Part shown: in pieces, positions 54,001 to 64,000 of the stretch
Numbering within the stretch: position 1 is the first letter of the stretch
Layout: each line of letters opens with the position of its first letter
Source: Glandiceps talaboti
Lineage: Eukaryota > Hemichordata > Enteropneusta > Spengelidae
DNA: 64,000 bases
Assembly (NCBI RefSeq): GCF_964340395.1
Contig: NC_135554.1
Location: 26,967,592 to 27,031,591 of the forward strand
Direction of reading: 5' to 3'
The notes under the pieces: generated by a model
The model's input: the letters and a program-made list of their open reading frames with translations, nothing else
What the model was told of the DNA's origin: nothing
Databases searched by the model: none
Program-made: the position numbers and the translations under genes

Positions 54001-57000
54001 TTTTTAGTCAGGAATAAGGAACAACTGGTCAGCCACTAAGACTACCAAAGGAAAGAGTTAATTTCTAGTCCTGTAGATATCAAAACTTAGTATTTTGTAT
54101 TTCAGTATGAACAGTGAGACCAGTATAACCAGTTTATAAAACCAATGAACATTCACTACTTCACTGGTCAATAATGTAGATTTTGTTAAAGTTATGTAAA
54201 TTCAGTAAAAATTAGCAAAACAACTTTCCATTTCAGATGTGGATGACCGTGATAGTATAAATGATGCCGCCAGTAAAGTGGAACAAGTACTTGGTGAAAA
54301 TGGACTGAGTTTATTGATAAATAATGCTGCGATATCTGTAAATAGAGAACAAACAATAGAGGAGGTGGATCCTGATTATATGATCAAGTTGTATAGAGTT
54401 AATACTGTAGGACCATTGCTGGTTATAAAGGTATGCTATCTGTGTAATTGTAACATCTGAAAAGTTGGCACAGAAGCAAAATTCTATTGAAATGACCCTT
54501 GACACTGAGTCTGGTGCTAGCATCAGATTCAGAAACATGTTGATATCACTCTAGTTGATGGTCTTTGACACTGATTCTGGTGCTGGCATTAGATTCAGCA
54601 TCAGATACAGAAGATAGATTCAGAAACAGGTCGATATGACATTTGGCACTGATTCTGGTGCTAGCATTAGATTCAGCATCAGATACAGAAGATAGATTCA
54701 GAAACAGGCCGATATGACCTTTGGCACTGATTCTGGTGCTAGCATTAGATTCAGCATCAGATACAGAAGATAGATTCAGAAACATGTCAATATGACCTTT
54801 GACACTGATTCTGGTGCTAGCATTAGTTTCATTATCACATTAACATGTGTAAATCTTCACCTGTGTGACATCAAACAGGACAGATAAAAAACCCAAATCA
54901 CCCCAGTACTACCAAACTTTTTTTTTCAGATATACATTTTATAGCCTGCCTCTGTGATCTTGCAGAGATGATTTTGAATGTCTTATCACTTATCTTTGTA
55001 GAGGTTTCTGCCATTACTTAGAAGTGCTAGTTCTTTAGTACACAGTGATGAAATGAGAGTTTCCCGTGCTGCTATAATGAATATGTCAAGCAAAGTGTCT
55101 TCATTTGATGACAATAGAAGTAGCAGATTGTACAGTTACAGGTGTTCAAAGGTATGTGAGAGCCAAACAGCTGTCAGGAGTGAAATCTTTGATAGATCTT
55201 GATAGTATAGATACATGCATATGCAATAGGTGGACAATGAATATGCATGGATTGTAACTAAAAGTAATACACATAATGATCATGAATATTCATTTTTTCA
55301 CTCATCCCATATGTATTTCTGCTGACTTCCATGGGGCAGTGTGGCCCTCAGCTAAAATCCCCAAATGTGGCAGAAGCAAATGTGTTTCTGTGAAATCGTG
55401 TGCAAAAGTGTAGATGATTTTAAATCTGGAAATGACTCTACACAACCACTAAGGCCCTAAGATTATGAAAATGTCCCCTAAGATCATGAGATTATGAACA
55501 TGTCCCCCTAAGATTATGATAATGTCTTTATTTCCTTGATTGGAGTCCCCATATAATTCATTACAACAAAATATCAATATGTCTGCAAAGTGTTAACCCT
55601 CTACAATGCAAAGTCTCCGCGAGGTATTAACCCTTGCTCTACAATGCAGTCTCTGCCAAGTGTTAATCCTCTACAATGCAGTCTCTGCAATGTTAATCCT
55701 CTACAATGCAGTCTCTGCAGTGTTAAACCTCTACAATGCAGTCTCTGCAATGTTAATCCTCTACAATGCAGTCTCTGCAATGTTAAACCTCTACAATGCA
55801 GTCTCTGCAGTGTTAAACCTCTACAATGCAGTCTCTGCAATGTTAATCCTCTACAATGCAGTCTCTGCAAAATGTTAATCCTCTACAATGCAGTCTCTGC
55901 AATGTTAAACCTCTACAATGCAGTCTCTACAAAGTGTTAACCCTCTACAATGCAAAGTCTCTGCCAAGTGTTAACCCTCTACAATGCAGTCTCTACAAAG
56001 TGTTAACCCTCTACAATGCAAAGTCTCTGCCAAGTGTTAACCCTCTACAATGCAGTCTCTGCAAAGTGTTAACCCTCTACAATGCAAAGTCTCTGCCAAG
56101 TGTTAACCCTCTACAATGCAAAGTCTCTGCCAAGTGTTAACCCTCTACAATGCAGTCTCTGCAAAGTGTTAACCCTCTACAATGCAGTCTCTGCAATGTT
56201 AACCCTCTACAAAGCAGTCTCTGCAGTATTAACCCTCTACAATGCAGTCTCAGCCAAGTGTTAACCCTCTACAATGCAGTCTCTACAAAGTGTTAACCCT
56301 CTATAATACAGTCTCAGCCAAGTGTTAACCCTCTACAATGCAGTCTCTGCAGTGTTAACCCTCTATAATACAGTCTCAGCCAAGTGTTAACCCTCTACAA
56401 TGCAGTCTCTACAATGCAGTCTCTGCCAAGTGTTAACCCTCTACAATGCAGTCTCTGCCAAGTGTTAACCCTCTACAATGCAGTCTCTGCAGTGTTAACC
56501 CTCTATAATACAGTCTCAGCCAAGTGTTAACCCTCTACAATGCAGTCTCTACAAAGTGTTAACCCTCTACAATGCAGTCTCTGCCAAGTGTTAACCCTCT
56601 ACAATGCAGTCTCAGCCAAGTGTTAACCCTCTATAATACAGTCTCAGCCAAGTGTTAACCCTCTACAATGCAGTCTCTGCAAAGTGTTAACCCTCTACAA
56701 AGCAGTCTCTGCAGTGTTAAACCTCTACAATGCACACTCTATAAAGTGTTAACCCTCTACAATGCAGTCTCAGCCAAGTGTTAACCCTCTATAATACAGT
56801 CTCAGCCAAGTGTTAACCCTCTACAATGCAGTCTCTGCAAAGTGTTAACCCTCTACAAAGCAGTCTCTGCAGTGTTAAACCTCTACAATGCAGTCTCTGC
56901 AGTGTTAATCCTCTACAATGCAGTCTCTGCCAAGTGTTAACCCTCTACAATGCAGTCTCTGCCAAGTGTTAACCCTCTACAATGCAGTCTCTGCCATGTG

Positions 57001-57716
57001 TTAACCCTCTACAATGCACAGTCTCTGCCAAGTGTTAACCCTCTACAATGCAGTCTCTGCAAAGTATTAATCCTCTACAAAGCAGTCTCTGCCAAGTATT
57101 AATCCTCTACAATGCAGTCTCTGCCAAGTGTTAACCCTCTACAATGCAGTCTCTGCCATGTGTTAACCTTCTACAATGCACAGTCTCTGCCAAGTGTTAA
57201 CCCTCTACAATGCAGTCTCTGCCATGTGTTAACCCTCTACAATGCACAGTCTCTGCCAAGTGTTAACCCTCTACAATGCAGTCTCTGCCATGTGTTAACC
57301 CTCTACAATGCACAGTCTCTGCCAAGTGTTAACCCTCTACAATGCAGTCTCTGCAGTCTTAATCCTCTACAAAGCAGTCTCTGCCAAGTGTTATAATGCA
57401 AAATCATACAGTAATTCATTAAATGTAGACTAAACATTATATGGTATAGATGAGCCTTCATCTTTCTATGTATTTCATTTGTATTTTTCAGGTGGCACTG
57501 AACATGGTGACTTTCAACTTGAGTTTGGAGCTTGCAGCTGACAAAATCTTAGCAATATCATTACACCCTGGATATGTGAGAACTGATATGACTGGACCAC
57601 AAGCTTTGATTGATACTAAAGAATGTGTGGAAGGCCTGATGACTGTCATGGCAACTAGAACAAAGGAACACAATGGTTATCACTATGACTACAAGGGAAA
57701 GTTAATTCCGTGGTAA
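51013..57716 (+). CDS. SDR-B: C-factor-like short-chain dehydrogenase/reductase
   Basis: Five exons: 51013-51153, 52408-52459, 54237-54430, 55002-55151 and 57492-57716, with phases as in SDR-A; 253 residues. Classical cytosolic SDR fold: TGCSRGIG at 12-19, LLINNAA around 90-96, Ser158/159 (NMSS), and the catalytic Tyr175-x-x-x-Lys179 (YRCSK), then HPGYVRTDMTGP for the cofactor. All catalytic elements are present, so it should be an active NAD(P)-dependent reductase. Family members (C-factor, sniffer-like carbonyl reductases) reduce carbonyl compounds; the substrate is unknown. Introns 2, 3 and 4 are dominated by minisatellites. Confidence 0.93.
51927..52000. repeat. G-run repeat (GGGCATTTGTC)
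   Basis: Three or four copies of GGGCATTTGT separated by runs of 5-13 G in SDR-B intron 1. It has the four-run layout needed for a G-quadruplex. Confidence 0.75.
52690..53795. repeat. 44-bp minisatellite, about 25 copies
   Basis: Units with core TTATAGCTTATAGCTATCAC and GTGATGGGGCTA in SDR-B intron 2. The TAGC...GCTA motif makes each unit partly self-complementary. Confidence 0.95.
54555..54835. repeat. 78-bp minisatellite, about 3.5 copies
   Basis: Units with cores TTCTGGTGCTAGCATTAGAT and CAGATACAGAAGATAGATTC in SDR-B intron 3. Confidence 0.9.
55590..57395. repeat. 28-34-bp minisatellite, about 58 copies, filling SDR-B intron 4
   Basis: Units CCTCTACAATGCAGTCTCTG plus a variable CCAAGTGTTAAC part. 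Unit variants alternate in higher-order patterns (for example 27-bp AATG units early, 31-33-bp CCAAGTG units later). This is the largest complete array in the window, 1.8 kb. Confidence 0.95.
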
Positions 57717-57824
57717 TTAAAGGTGGACCTTTAAGGAGTGAGGATTTAGGTTAAATGCAGTTTTAATTAATTCAAAAATGAGTCTAAAATTAGGTCATTA
57801 ATGAATGGATTTTAGTGAATTGAA

Positions 57825-57868
57825 AATAAATAATGTCGCAGGCGTGTGTAACTGGCAAATGTAATAAA
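57825..57868 (+). promoter_or_regulatory. Polyadenylation signals of SDR-B
   Basis: AATAAA at 57825-57830 and 57863-57868, about 110-150 bp after the stop codon. This is a compact 3' UTR. Confidence 0.65.
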
Positions 57869-59231
57869 AGCCACTGAATTATCAAAATTACTTGTGTCTG
57901 CTTCCTTTATAGTGTGTAGATGTCCGTTTGTGTTTTCATTTTGTGATTTACCGTAACGTATTCCTTTGTTGTGTTCATAAAATATTCATTTCAATTTCTA
58001 TGTACATCCATCATGTCACCTGGACTCATCTGCTAACTTCTCTTCGTCCAATAACATCCATCTTCAAATTCTAACATCCAATCACTTCCTTTTTTCTACA
58101 TCTCTTTCAACACATAATATTTTTTTTTAAAGTATGTGTGGCTGGCTAATTAACAAAGAAGTGCAGACATGGCCAAAACAGCTACACAAGACTAGTGTAT
58201 AAGAATGTGTACAAAGACAGAAAACACACACATTGAGTTGAATTGGGAAATTTTATGTAGGAACTAAGAAAGTAAGATCAACCGCTTGTCAACTCTGTGA
58301 TTACAAGGAGACAGACATTTTGGACCCACTAACTTCCTATTAAGTTTCACCTCTCTGAGGCACATTCCTACAGTAGTTGTCCACCAAACATTGAATGATT
58401 CTGAAATAAAAGATATATTATTTTATAATTCTTGATTTATAATTTCACAATATGCTAATTAACTACATATATTGAATTAGAGGTAAATGATCAATGTCAT
58501 GGCTGGATAATAATATACAAGTTGGATAAACTCTTGTACACTTGTACTAGTCTGGTTTAAAGTCACTTCTGTGGCTTCTGGTTTTAATGTACGAAGATGG
58601 ATCTCGAGTCACCTCAAAGATGAATGCCATGTACTACTCCAGGAAATAATGGCGCTTTCATAAACTTTGGGTTTTAGAAAGTCAGGTCATGATTTTATAT
58701 CAACTATACATTCTGTGTGATTTCAGAGAAACACCTCTTTCTCTCTCTTGGGGATATTTGTTTGTACACAACTAAGTACATGTTGGGAGAAAGAGGATTT
58801 AAGGTGTGGATCATTTGAGGATTTTTGCTGTGGACCACACTGCCTCACGTGAGCTAGAAATACATATGTAAAAGGTGAACAATTAATGAATATTCATGAC
58901 TTTAAAATACTTAATTATCTTCAGTGAAAACATCATCTAATATCTACCACTATCTTAGTTGATTGTTACACTGTAAACAAAATCGTTCTGATATCTGTTA
59001 ATGTTGGAATATCATACATAATTTATACCAACATTCTGCTAATTCAAGTTACCAAAAAAATCTAGCAATGTTGAAAAGATTTTTGTTGAGCCAGGGGCAC
59101 ATTCCATTTCAGGTTTATAACTGCCTTTAATTATATTGTATGGATACCATTTGTATCATGTGACAATTCATGACCCCGACGTTCATTCCAGCAAACTCCC
59201 CCCCCCTGCCCCATTTTTGAAGACTCCCTAA

Positions 59232-61391
59232 GGGAGTGTACAGTTTTAACTTCCAGGGGGGGGCGGAGGATTTTCAGGGGGGGCCACCAATTTTTATCAA
59301 GAAAAATTAGGGGGGGCTAAACAAAAATTTCACTATTTGTTAGGGGGGGCCACAAAAAAACAACCTAACCTGAATGTCAGGATGGACAAGTGCCAGATAT
59401 GTATATAAAATAAAACTTATAGGCAAAACCCAACACTTGACTGTGCACAATGTCCTACAGAAGTAGCATTTAACATGGATTGATGATAAAACAGTGCACA
59501 AACCTATTAAATCACAATATTTGTATTCAGTGAAACAAAAATTGACCAGCGACTCTGCCACTTCTCAAGGTAACTTTCCCATGAAATTGTGTAGGACTTG
59601 TTTCATCACAATCACTGTCTGAGATATCAGCCGTGCTTGAAGTTTCAGAGTTATCAGAAAAACAATCATCACTGTCTATAACACCTATTATAGCATTTTC
59701 ACTTTCAGAGTCACTACTATTTGTATCACTGATGTCTGTAGTTGTAGTTTGAAGTTCATTTGCAGTCACTTTTCTTGACCTAAATTCAGGTGTTCCAAGT
59801 ATGTGCATTGATATTATGTCTACTTTTTCTCCTTTTAATTTTCTATATTTTGGCAATTTATGCTTGTCTAGATATTTATCTAGCTCTTTTACGTTCAGTT
59901 TTTCTAGAGTTCCACTTATGAATAACTGCAACCAGTCATAGTCATTATAATTCTTGTTTTCTCTTTTCTTCTGTACCTCTAACCAATGTCTGGATCTAAT
60001 GTTTTTCATCCTCTCCAAATTTCTCAAATGTTCAATGTAGTTTTTAACACTGTTCACACTGACAATATATTTCTCAGCAAAAAGAGAAATAGCAGCTTCA
60101 TCATTTAATTGTTTTGAAACATAGAGCTTTTTTAAGTTAGCTCGTGGTTGGTAGTCATCAACAGTTCAATTTGTGTTTGGTGTTTCAAACACTGTAGTGG
60201 AACAGTAACTACACTATTTTTGGCACAACTGGAACTGAGGTTCATTGTGCCTACATGTATGTCATCAAACAGTGTGCATGAGTGTGTAAATCAATGGGAC
60301 TGATTGATTTGATATTTGGTATGGACATTACTTATAATGTAATCAACTAAACATAAACCTTCTGTAACAGTTCCTACTTTTCAAAGTGTGAGGTGATATT
60401 TAATATTCACTTGGTAGAATTATTTTAATTCTGAAATTAAAGTTTGAAGAGATGTTTTCATTCTATCACCATGGTAGGGTTCAAGTATTATATGATAGCT
60501 TTTGTGAGTTTGAATTAAACACAAAATTATTCACAGGTGCTGGGTGAGGAATGTATTCATAACAAGCCATGTATTCATAAAAAATATTATTCAACCCTTT
60601 GAAGTGATACAGCGCATCAGTTTACTAAAGCCTCTTGAAATATAGTCAAGAAGTGTTTTATATTTTGCGTAGAGATAATATGAATACTATAATATAGGAA
60701 GGGTCTTAATATGTATTTCAATCTTAAATAACATGTTTTCCCTTTGCACTGCAATTAAAAATGTTTCTAAAATGTGTAATTTATGAAGTATTTAAATTAA
60801 TAATAAATGATTGTGTGACCAACCACTGCAAATTAATCCTAAAATTTGAATATGTTCACATGGAAAAAAGTTTCCTCATGGTGCAATTTTGCACTATTTT
60901 TTCCAAACCTCTGATAAATAAGTAATATATATATATATATTTACTTGTTCATTTATTTGCTAATTTATGTCAGTGATGGGCTAAAAATCCAAGAAAAAGT
61001 GTAGCCAGACCAGTAGTCTATTCTGTCACCCCTCAGTTGTAAGTAGACATCCTGTCAGCCAATTTAACTTATAATAGTCTTTATTTGTGATTTTATGAGT
61101 GTCCATGATTCAACAACTTTGTGCACTGGTTCAATTCTGAAGTAAGTATAAATATGGAATAAGTTAATACATGTAGCAACTGCTGGCAAATCTATGTGTT
61201 GCTGTATCTGTGTTTCATCTGTGCGTATTTTTGTTAGTGGTTTCAGGGGGGGGCCATGAAATAAAAACAAGAAGTCTTAGGGGGGGCCAGATAATTTATA
61301 CCAGTTTTTGTAGGGGGGGCCACCAATAAAAATCCCTTGCTTCATTAGAAATCCTCCGGCCTCCCCCTGGAAATTAAAAATGTACACTCCC
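59232..61391. mobile_element. 2160-bp DNA transposon with TAA target duplication (Harbinger-like, internally deleted)
   Basis: Inverted ends of about 40 bp start GGGAGTGTACA and include TTCCAGGGGG and GGAGGATTT. Subterminal GGGGGGGCCA boxes recur at both ends. TAA flanks the element (59229-59231 and 61392-61394), and the paralogous site at 49717-49719 has one TAA and no insert. A 3-bp TAA duplication fits the PIF/Harbinger group (TWA). It carries one minus-strand frame but no transposase. A copy of the GGCACAACTG hairpin lies inside, near 60231-60260. Confidence 0.8.
59530..60175 (-). CDS. SAP-like domain protein frame inside the transposon (partial)
   Basis: An open minus-strand frame of about 215 codons runs from near 60175 to 59530 without a clear ATG at its start, so it is probably a 3' exon or a truncated gene. 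The N-terminal part is helical and basic (ERMKNIRSRHWLEVQKK). A central segment, LNVKELDKYLDKHKLPKYRK, then LKGEKVDII, has the spacing of a SAP DNA-binding module. An acidic Ser/Asp-rich tail follows, ending LRSGRVAGQFLFH. It is likely the accessory DNA-binding protein of the element. The SAP assignment is by pattern only. Confidence 0.5.
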
Positions 61392-62113
61392 TAACAGTTA
61401 ACCATATAGTTCAGTGGACATATGTAGGAATTTGAGAATTAAATGTACGTATGAAATTGAGTAGATAATAATAATAAAATTACAATACTTAACGCTGAAC
61501 ATTGAATATATAACTGAATGAAAACAAAAAGAAAGAAAAAGCTTAAATAAATTAGAAAAACCATTGCAAACAGCGTTAACCAGCTGGCGCATGTGCGTTG
61601 GTTCATGGAGGAATAAGGGGACATACCTCCACGGTTGGTTGAAACGCGGCATATAGACGACGGCCAATGATTACAGAAGTGTGATAACCGTACCATGCAC
61701 TAGTTTGGGATGAACGGTATTTAACAATTCCGAGGGTTTCAAGAATTTATCCGAAACATACGTCAAGCTTACGAGCAAACGTTACATCTGAGAAAATGCA
61801 AGACAGTCGTATCACAACACCAGTACATGTACACTGGACATCAACTCTTTCAAAACACTTTTCTTATATATAAACTTTCGAGAACTGCAAACTAGAGCAC
61901 ATCAAATATTGTAAACTCATCACATCACTTCAGTCCATGGCCTGTGCGTCATAACTGCAAGGTGTTTTGCGCAAGTATCAAGCAGAGGAAAACAAAGCTG
62001 ACTAAAAGACTGTCACGTCTGTGTGATGATAATCCCTTTTTGGATATTTACACATATAAACAGTGTAGAAGGAAAAGCACCGTTACCGTACTGTACCGGA
62101 GCAGACGAAATTT

Positions 62114-62164
62114 CACTGTTCAATACTTCCGGGTTTTTCATTCAATCGTAGTACGCATGTGCAG
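62114..62164 (+). promoter_or_regulatory. ETS- and NRF1-like core promoter of SDR-C
   Basis: The same TTCAATACTTCCGGG and TACGCATGTGCAG boxes as SDR-B, but an extra block of about 270 bp separates them from the start codon at 62504. The boxes may therefore serve a longer 5' UTR, or be displaced. Confidence 0.5.
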
Positions 62165-62503
62165 AATTCTTTAAATAACTTGCAACTACTACTATACTAG
62201 TACTACTAGTACTAGTACACAGGGGCGTGTATTATTGCTTAGATTTCCGTTTTCTTAGGAAAATATCATACGAATCTTGCTGCTACAAATGTATCGATCT
62301 ATAGTACTACGTATACTATAAATATACAGGTAGGAATATATATTCAAAAGGTTGTTATATTTAGTCTGTAGACCTGGAAAACAACAATCTATGCAATATT
62401 ACACGCCATTGTGTACAGTACATGTACTAGCATGATACGATACGATGAAATTTTATCGAACTTTGCTACTCACATGTCACATAACTCAATCGTGTGAAGA
62501 GGC

Positions 62504-64000
62504 ATGGCGTCCTTGTGTACGAAGTCCGTACTAGTGACTGGTTGTAGTCGTGGTATTGGTCTAGAACTGATTAAACAATTTGTCAAACTACCAAATCCAC
62601 CACAACATGTGTTTGCAACGTGTCGCGCTCCTGAAAATGCTCATGTAAGTGCATCATGTATCAAAACTATCATGAATAGAATAGAAATTAGACATTTTTA
62701 GAAAAGAAATAGAATAGAATGTGTAGGGTCTATGATTGGATGAAGGATAGTATGGTATACTAGTAGTGAGATTGGATGAAGGATAGCATGGTATACTAGT
62801 AGTGAGATTGGATGAAGGATAGCATGGTATACTAGTAGTGAGATTGGATGAAGGATAGCAATATGGTATACTAGTAGTGAGATTGGATGAAGGATAGCAT
62901 GGTATACTAGTAGTGAGATTGGATGAAGGATAGCATGGTATACGGTAGTGAGATTGGATGAAGGATAGCATGGTATACTAGTAGTGAGATTGGATGAAGG
63001 ATAGCATGGTATACTAGTAGTGAGATTGGATGAAGGATAGCATGGTATACTAGTAGTGAGATTGGATGAAGGATAGCAGGGTATACTAGTAGTGAGATTG
63101 GATGATGGATAGCATGGTATACTAGTAGTGAGATTGGATGAATGATAGCATGGTATACTAGTAGTGAGATTGGATGAAGGATAGCATGGTATACTGGTAA
63201 TGAGATTGGATGAAGGATAGCACGGTATACTAGTAGTGAGATTGGATGAAGGATAGCACGGTATACTAGTAGTGAGATTGGATGAAGGATAGCATGGTAT
63301 ACTAGTAGTGAGATTGGATGAATGATAGCATGGTATACTAGTAGTGAGATTGGATGAATGATAGCATGGTATACTAGTAGTGAGATTGGATGAAGGATAG
63401 CATGGTATACTAGTAGTGAGATTGGATGAAGGATAGCATGGTATACTAGTAGTGAGATTGGATGAAGGATAGCAGGGTATACTAGTAGTGAGATTGGATG
63501 AAGGATAGCATGGTATACTAGTAGTGAGATTGGATGAAGGATAGCATGGTATACTAGTAGTGAGATTGGATGAAGGATAGCATGGTATACTAGTAGTGAG
63601 ATTGGATGAAGGATAGCACAGTATACTAGTAGTGAGATTGGATGAAGGATAGCATGGTATACTAGTAGTGAGATTGGATGAAGGATAGCGTGGTATACTA
63701 GTAGTGAGATTGGATTAAGCATAACATGGTATACTAGTAGTGAGATCGGATGAAGGATAGCGTGGTATACTAGTAGTGAGATTGGATGAAGGATAGCAGG
63801 GTATACTAGTAGTGAGATTGGATGAAGGATAGCATGGTATACTAGTAGTGAGATTGGATGAAGGATAGCATGGTATACTAGTAGTGAGATTGGATGAAGG
63901 ATAGCATGGTATACTAGTAGTGAGATTGGATGAAGGATAGCATGGTATACTAGTAGTGAGATTGGATGAAGGATAGCATGGTATACTAGTAGTGAGATTG
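62504..64000 (+). CDS. SDR-C: C-factor-like short-chain dehydrogenase (3' partial, exon 1 only)
   Basis: Exon 1 is 62504-62644 (47 codons, donor GTAAGT). It encodes the first strand and the TGCSRGIG dinucleotide-binding motif, and differs from SDR-B exon 1 at about four of 141 positions. The remainder of the window is intron 1, filled by a 36-bp array. The other exons lie beyond 64000, so whether the gene is complete cannot be judged. Confidence 0.85.
62733..64000. repeat. 36-bp minisatellite running off the window end, at least 35 copies
   Basis: Units with cores GATTGGATGAAGGATAGCAT and GGTATACTAGTAGTGA. Sequence GGGTCTATG of the hairpin family directly precedes it. The array gives a spurious 271-codon open frame on the minus strand. 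Confidence 0.95.

Larger units (their letters stand above)
58198..62735. repeat. Segmental duplication, copy 2 (upstream of SDR-C)
   Basis: Blocks matching 48403-51235: 58198-59231, 61392-61640, about 61825-62185, and 62460-62735. The E3 coding exons are not part of this copy; similarity begins 21 bp upstream of the E3 ATG. An unmatched insert at about 62190-62455 precedes SDR-C exon 1. Confidence 0.88.

Noticed and set aside
55590-57396. CRISPR-like appearance of regularly spaced short repeats
   Set aside because: Units abut in tandem with no unique spacers, and the context is a eukaryotic intron. The same holds for all other arrays in the window.
62907-63722. 271-codon minus-strand open frame
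   Set aside because: An artefact of the 36-bp minisatellite in SDR-C intron 1.

Overview
The window is nuclear DNA of an animal. Genes are split into many GT-AG exons, introns are 0.3-2.5 kb, the DNA is visibly A+T-rich, and micro- and minisatellites and foldback DNA elements are very dense. The protein families (GABA-B receptor, TMEM8/PGAP6, C-factor-like short-chain dehydrogenases, RING/B-box proteins with a Deltex C-terminus) suggest a marine invertebrate, perhaps a non-vertebrate deuterostome or a lophotrochozoan. The species cannot be fixed from this sequence.

Layout. (1) 54-8945, plus strand: the 3' thirteen exons of a GABA-B receptor subunit, closest to subunit 2. (2) 11561-27941, plus strand: a complete TMEM8/PGAP6-like gene with signal peptide, EGF-like module and seven-helix CREST domain. 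It has two in-phase alternative last exons (23987-24298 and 27639-27941) about 3.3 kb apart, each carrying its own HxxxH catalytic motif. (3) 28-37 kb: a gene-free stretch rich in DNA-transposon remnants and palindromes, with a 207-bp recent copy of part of the B-box gene. (4) 37151-64000: a cluster in which three short-chain dehydrogenase (SDR) paralogues alternate with one minus-strand E3 ligase gene. SDR-A is 37151-41653, SDR-B is 51013-57716, and SDR-C starts at 62504 and runs off the window. The E3 gene (48382-43746, minus) joins RING, two B-boxes and a coiled coil to a Deltex C-terminal (DTC) domain, split over three phase-consistent exons.

The SDR cluster grew by segmental duplication. 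The interval between the E3 start codon and SDR-B intron 1 (48403-51235) recurs at 58198-62735 upstream of SDR-C. Comparing the two copies exposes empty sites for two transposons: a 320-bp palindromic element with an 8-bp target duplication, and a 2160-bp element with a TAA target duplication that carries a SAP-like reading frame. SDR-A has Ser where the catalytic Tyr should be, so it is probably a pseudoenzyme. All three SDR promoters share an ETS-type core. The E3 and SDR-B genes are head-to-head.

The most interesting observation is the TRIM-like/Deltex fusion. Next come the duplicated catalytic last exon of the TMEM8 gene, the SDR pseudoenzyme and the two transposon insertions with empty sites. 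All exon models were read by eye from splice consensus, phase and family similarity. None is backed by transcript data here.
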